A stretch of 5,660 nt of DNA from Terriglobia bacterium (GTDB lineage Bacteria; Acidobacteriota; Terriglobia; UBA7540), in contig JASHTR010000489.1 of assembly GCA_030040455.1 (NCBI GenBank), positions 1-5,660 on the forward strand, given 5' to 3'. Below are positions 4,980-5,660 of the stretch, piece by piece. The notes below the pieces were generated by a model that had not been told where the DNA came from, did not search any database, and saw nothing but the letters and a program-made list of their open reading frames with translations. Position numbers and translations under genes: made by a program. Each line of letters begins with the position of its first letter. Within the stretch, counting starts at the first letter, position 1.

Positions 4980-5660
4980 TCACGGCAGGGCTTCGTCCAA
5001 GCGGGCAAGATACTGCAGCACGATACGATAGCTTCCGTAATAATAGGGCACGCTCTCCACGGCGAATGTGTCCCGGCGGGTATGCAAAACCCGCACGGTC
5101 TCCTGCGTCAACGAGTGTATCGTGATCGTGGGGACTTTCCGGTGCCGGAAGGACATGGCATCGTCCCGTCCCACGCGCTCGAGGTTGACGGCAGGCAAGT
5201 ACGTTCCCATGGCCTTTGCGACGCTATTGAGCAGATCGAGCAACCGGGGGTTGGCATGGTCCTGCCAGACTTCGGGAGGGGCGAGGCCGAGGCATTCGAG
5301 ATTCACCATCGCGCGGATGAGATGGAGTTGCTCGCGGGGAAGATGACGAACATAGAATTCTGAGCCGACAAGCCCCTTTTCCTCTTCCGTGAAGCCGATA
5401 AACAGGAAGGTGTGCCGCCGCAGCTTACCACGAAGGCTCTGATAAAGGCTCGGCAGCATCGAAGCACCGCTCCAGTCATCCACAATTCCATCCCCTCGTC
5501 GCACATGGTCCAGGTGACCGCCGACGATAATCAACGAACGGGTCTTGCCCGGCAAGGTGCAGATGAGGTTGGCAGGCTGGCCGGGATCGACTGTTTGCTC
5601 CGTCAGGTTCGTGCAACCTGCCGTTCGAAACAAGCGCTGGAGGGTTTGCTCGCGCCGGAT
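4980..5660 (-). CDS. M28-family zinc aminopeptidase-like protein, 5' part missing
   Basis: The frame is open to the right edge, so the gene is cut by the window; about 226 C-terminal residues are visible and no start should be assigned. All five parts of the M28 di-zinc site are present: HLD in GGHLDH (codons around 5511-5516) gives His and Asp; DDWSGAS (around 5463-5480) gives the bridging Asp; EEEKGLVGS (around 5361-5384) has the catalytic Glu pair; NLECLG (around 5286-5300) supplies an acidic ligand as Glu; HTRRDT (around 5067-5084) gives the last His. Such enzymes release N-terminal amino acids or cleave related amides and usually act outside the cytoplasm, but a signal peptide cannot be checked here. 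It precedes the SIS gene by 39 bp and is the first visible gene of the operon. Confidence 0.88.
   Translation of the reverse strand: MRREQTLQRLFRTAGCTNLTEQTVDPGQPANLICTLPGKTRSLIIVGGHLDHVRRGDGIVDDWSGASMLPSLYQSLRGKLRRHTFLFIGFTEEEKGLVGSEFYVRHLPREQLHLIRAMVNLECLGLAPPEVWQDHANPRLLDLLNSVAKAMGTYLPAVNLERVGRDDAMSFRHRKVPTITIHSLTQETVRVLHTRRDTFAVESVPYYYGSYRIVLQYLARLDEALP

Noticed and set aside
5631..5633. TTG at 5633 as the start of the M28 peptidase
   Set aside because: The frame remains open to the window edge and M28 enzymes are longer, so the true start is outside the window.
1..5660. CRISPR array, tRNA, rRNA or insertion sequence
   Set aside because: No spaced direct repeats, cloverleaf, rRNA-like sequence or transposase motif was seen.

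Overview
The window is the distal part of a single minus-strand gene cluster with a high G+C content (about 60% by eye). Six genes are read right to left, and nothing convincing is coded on the plus strand. In transcription order they are: an M28-family metallopeptidase whose 5' part lies beyond the right edge (4980-5660); a SIS-domain phosphosugar-binding protein of the UPF0309/COG4821 type (4191-4940); a ROK-family sugar kinase (3193-4101); an MFS transporter (1983-3116); a secreted class A beta-lactamase-like serine hydrolase (973-1983); and a Tat-exported PIG-L/LmbE-family deacetylase-like protein (115-939). A hairpin followed by a T-run (39-80, minus strand) then closes the unit. Gaps are 39, 89, 76, -1 and 33 bp, which fits one operon. 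No promoter is visible, so the operon start is probably upstream of base 5660.

The organism cannot be named from this sequence. The combination of a Tat-exported PIG-L protein, a UPF0309-type SIS protein beside a ROK kinase, a secreted PF13354-type serine hydrolase and short AT-rich repeats in GC-rich intergenic DNA suggests a free-living soil or sediment bacterium. Acidobacteriota is my best guess, held with low confidence.

Functionally the genes fall into two groups. A cytoplasmic and membrane core (MFS, ROK kinase, SIS protein) looks like uptake, phosphorylation and processing of a sugar, plausibly an amino sugar. Around it sit a Tat-exported PIG-L-fold protein, a secreted serine hydrolase of the beta-lactamase/DD-peptidase fold, and an M28 exopeptidase-type enzyme that is probably also exported. 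Together they could release and import a sugar from a peptide-bearing or N-acylated glycan, or from a sugar conjugate. That reading is inference from the families only.

Three of the enzymes depart from textbook active sites. The PIG-L protein keeps its predicted zinc ligands but has Gly where the general-base Asp should be. The serine hydrolase lacks the class A deacylation Glu and has KPG instead of KTG. The ROK protein lacks the usual CxC part of its zinc site. The non-coding DNA holds an elaborate terminator hairpin, a heptamer repeat that runs into the serine hydrolase start, and small inverted repeats in two intergenic gaps. Bases 1-38, beyond the terminator, show no recognisable feature.
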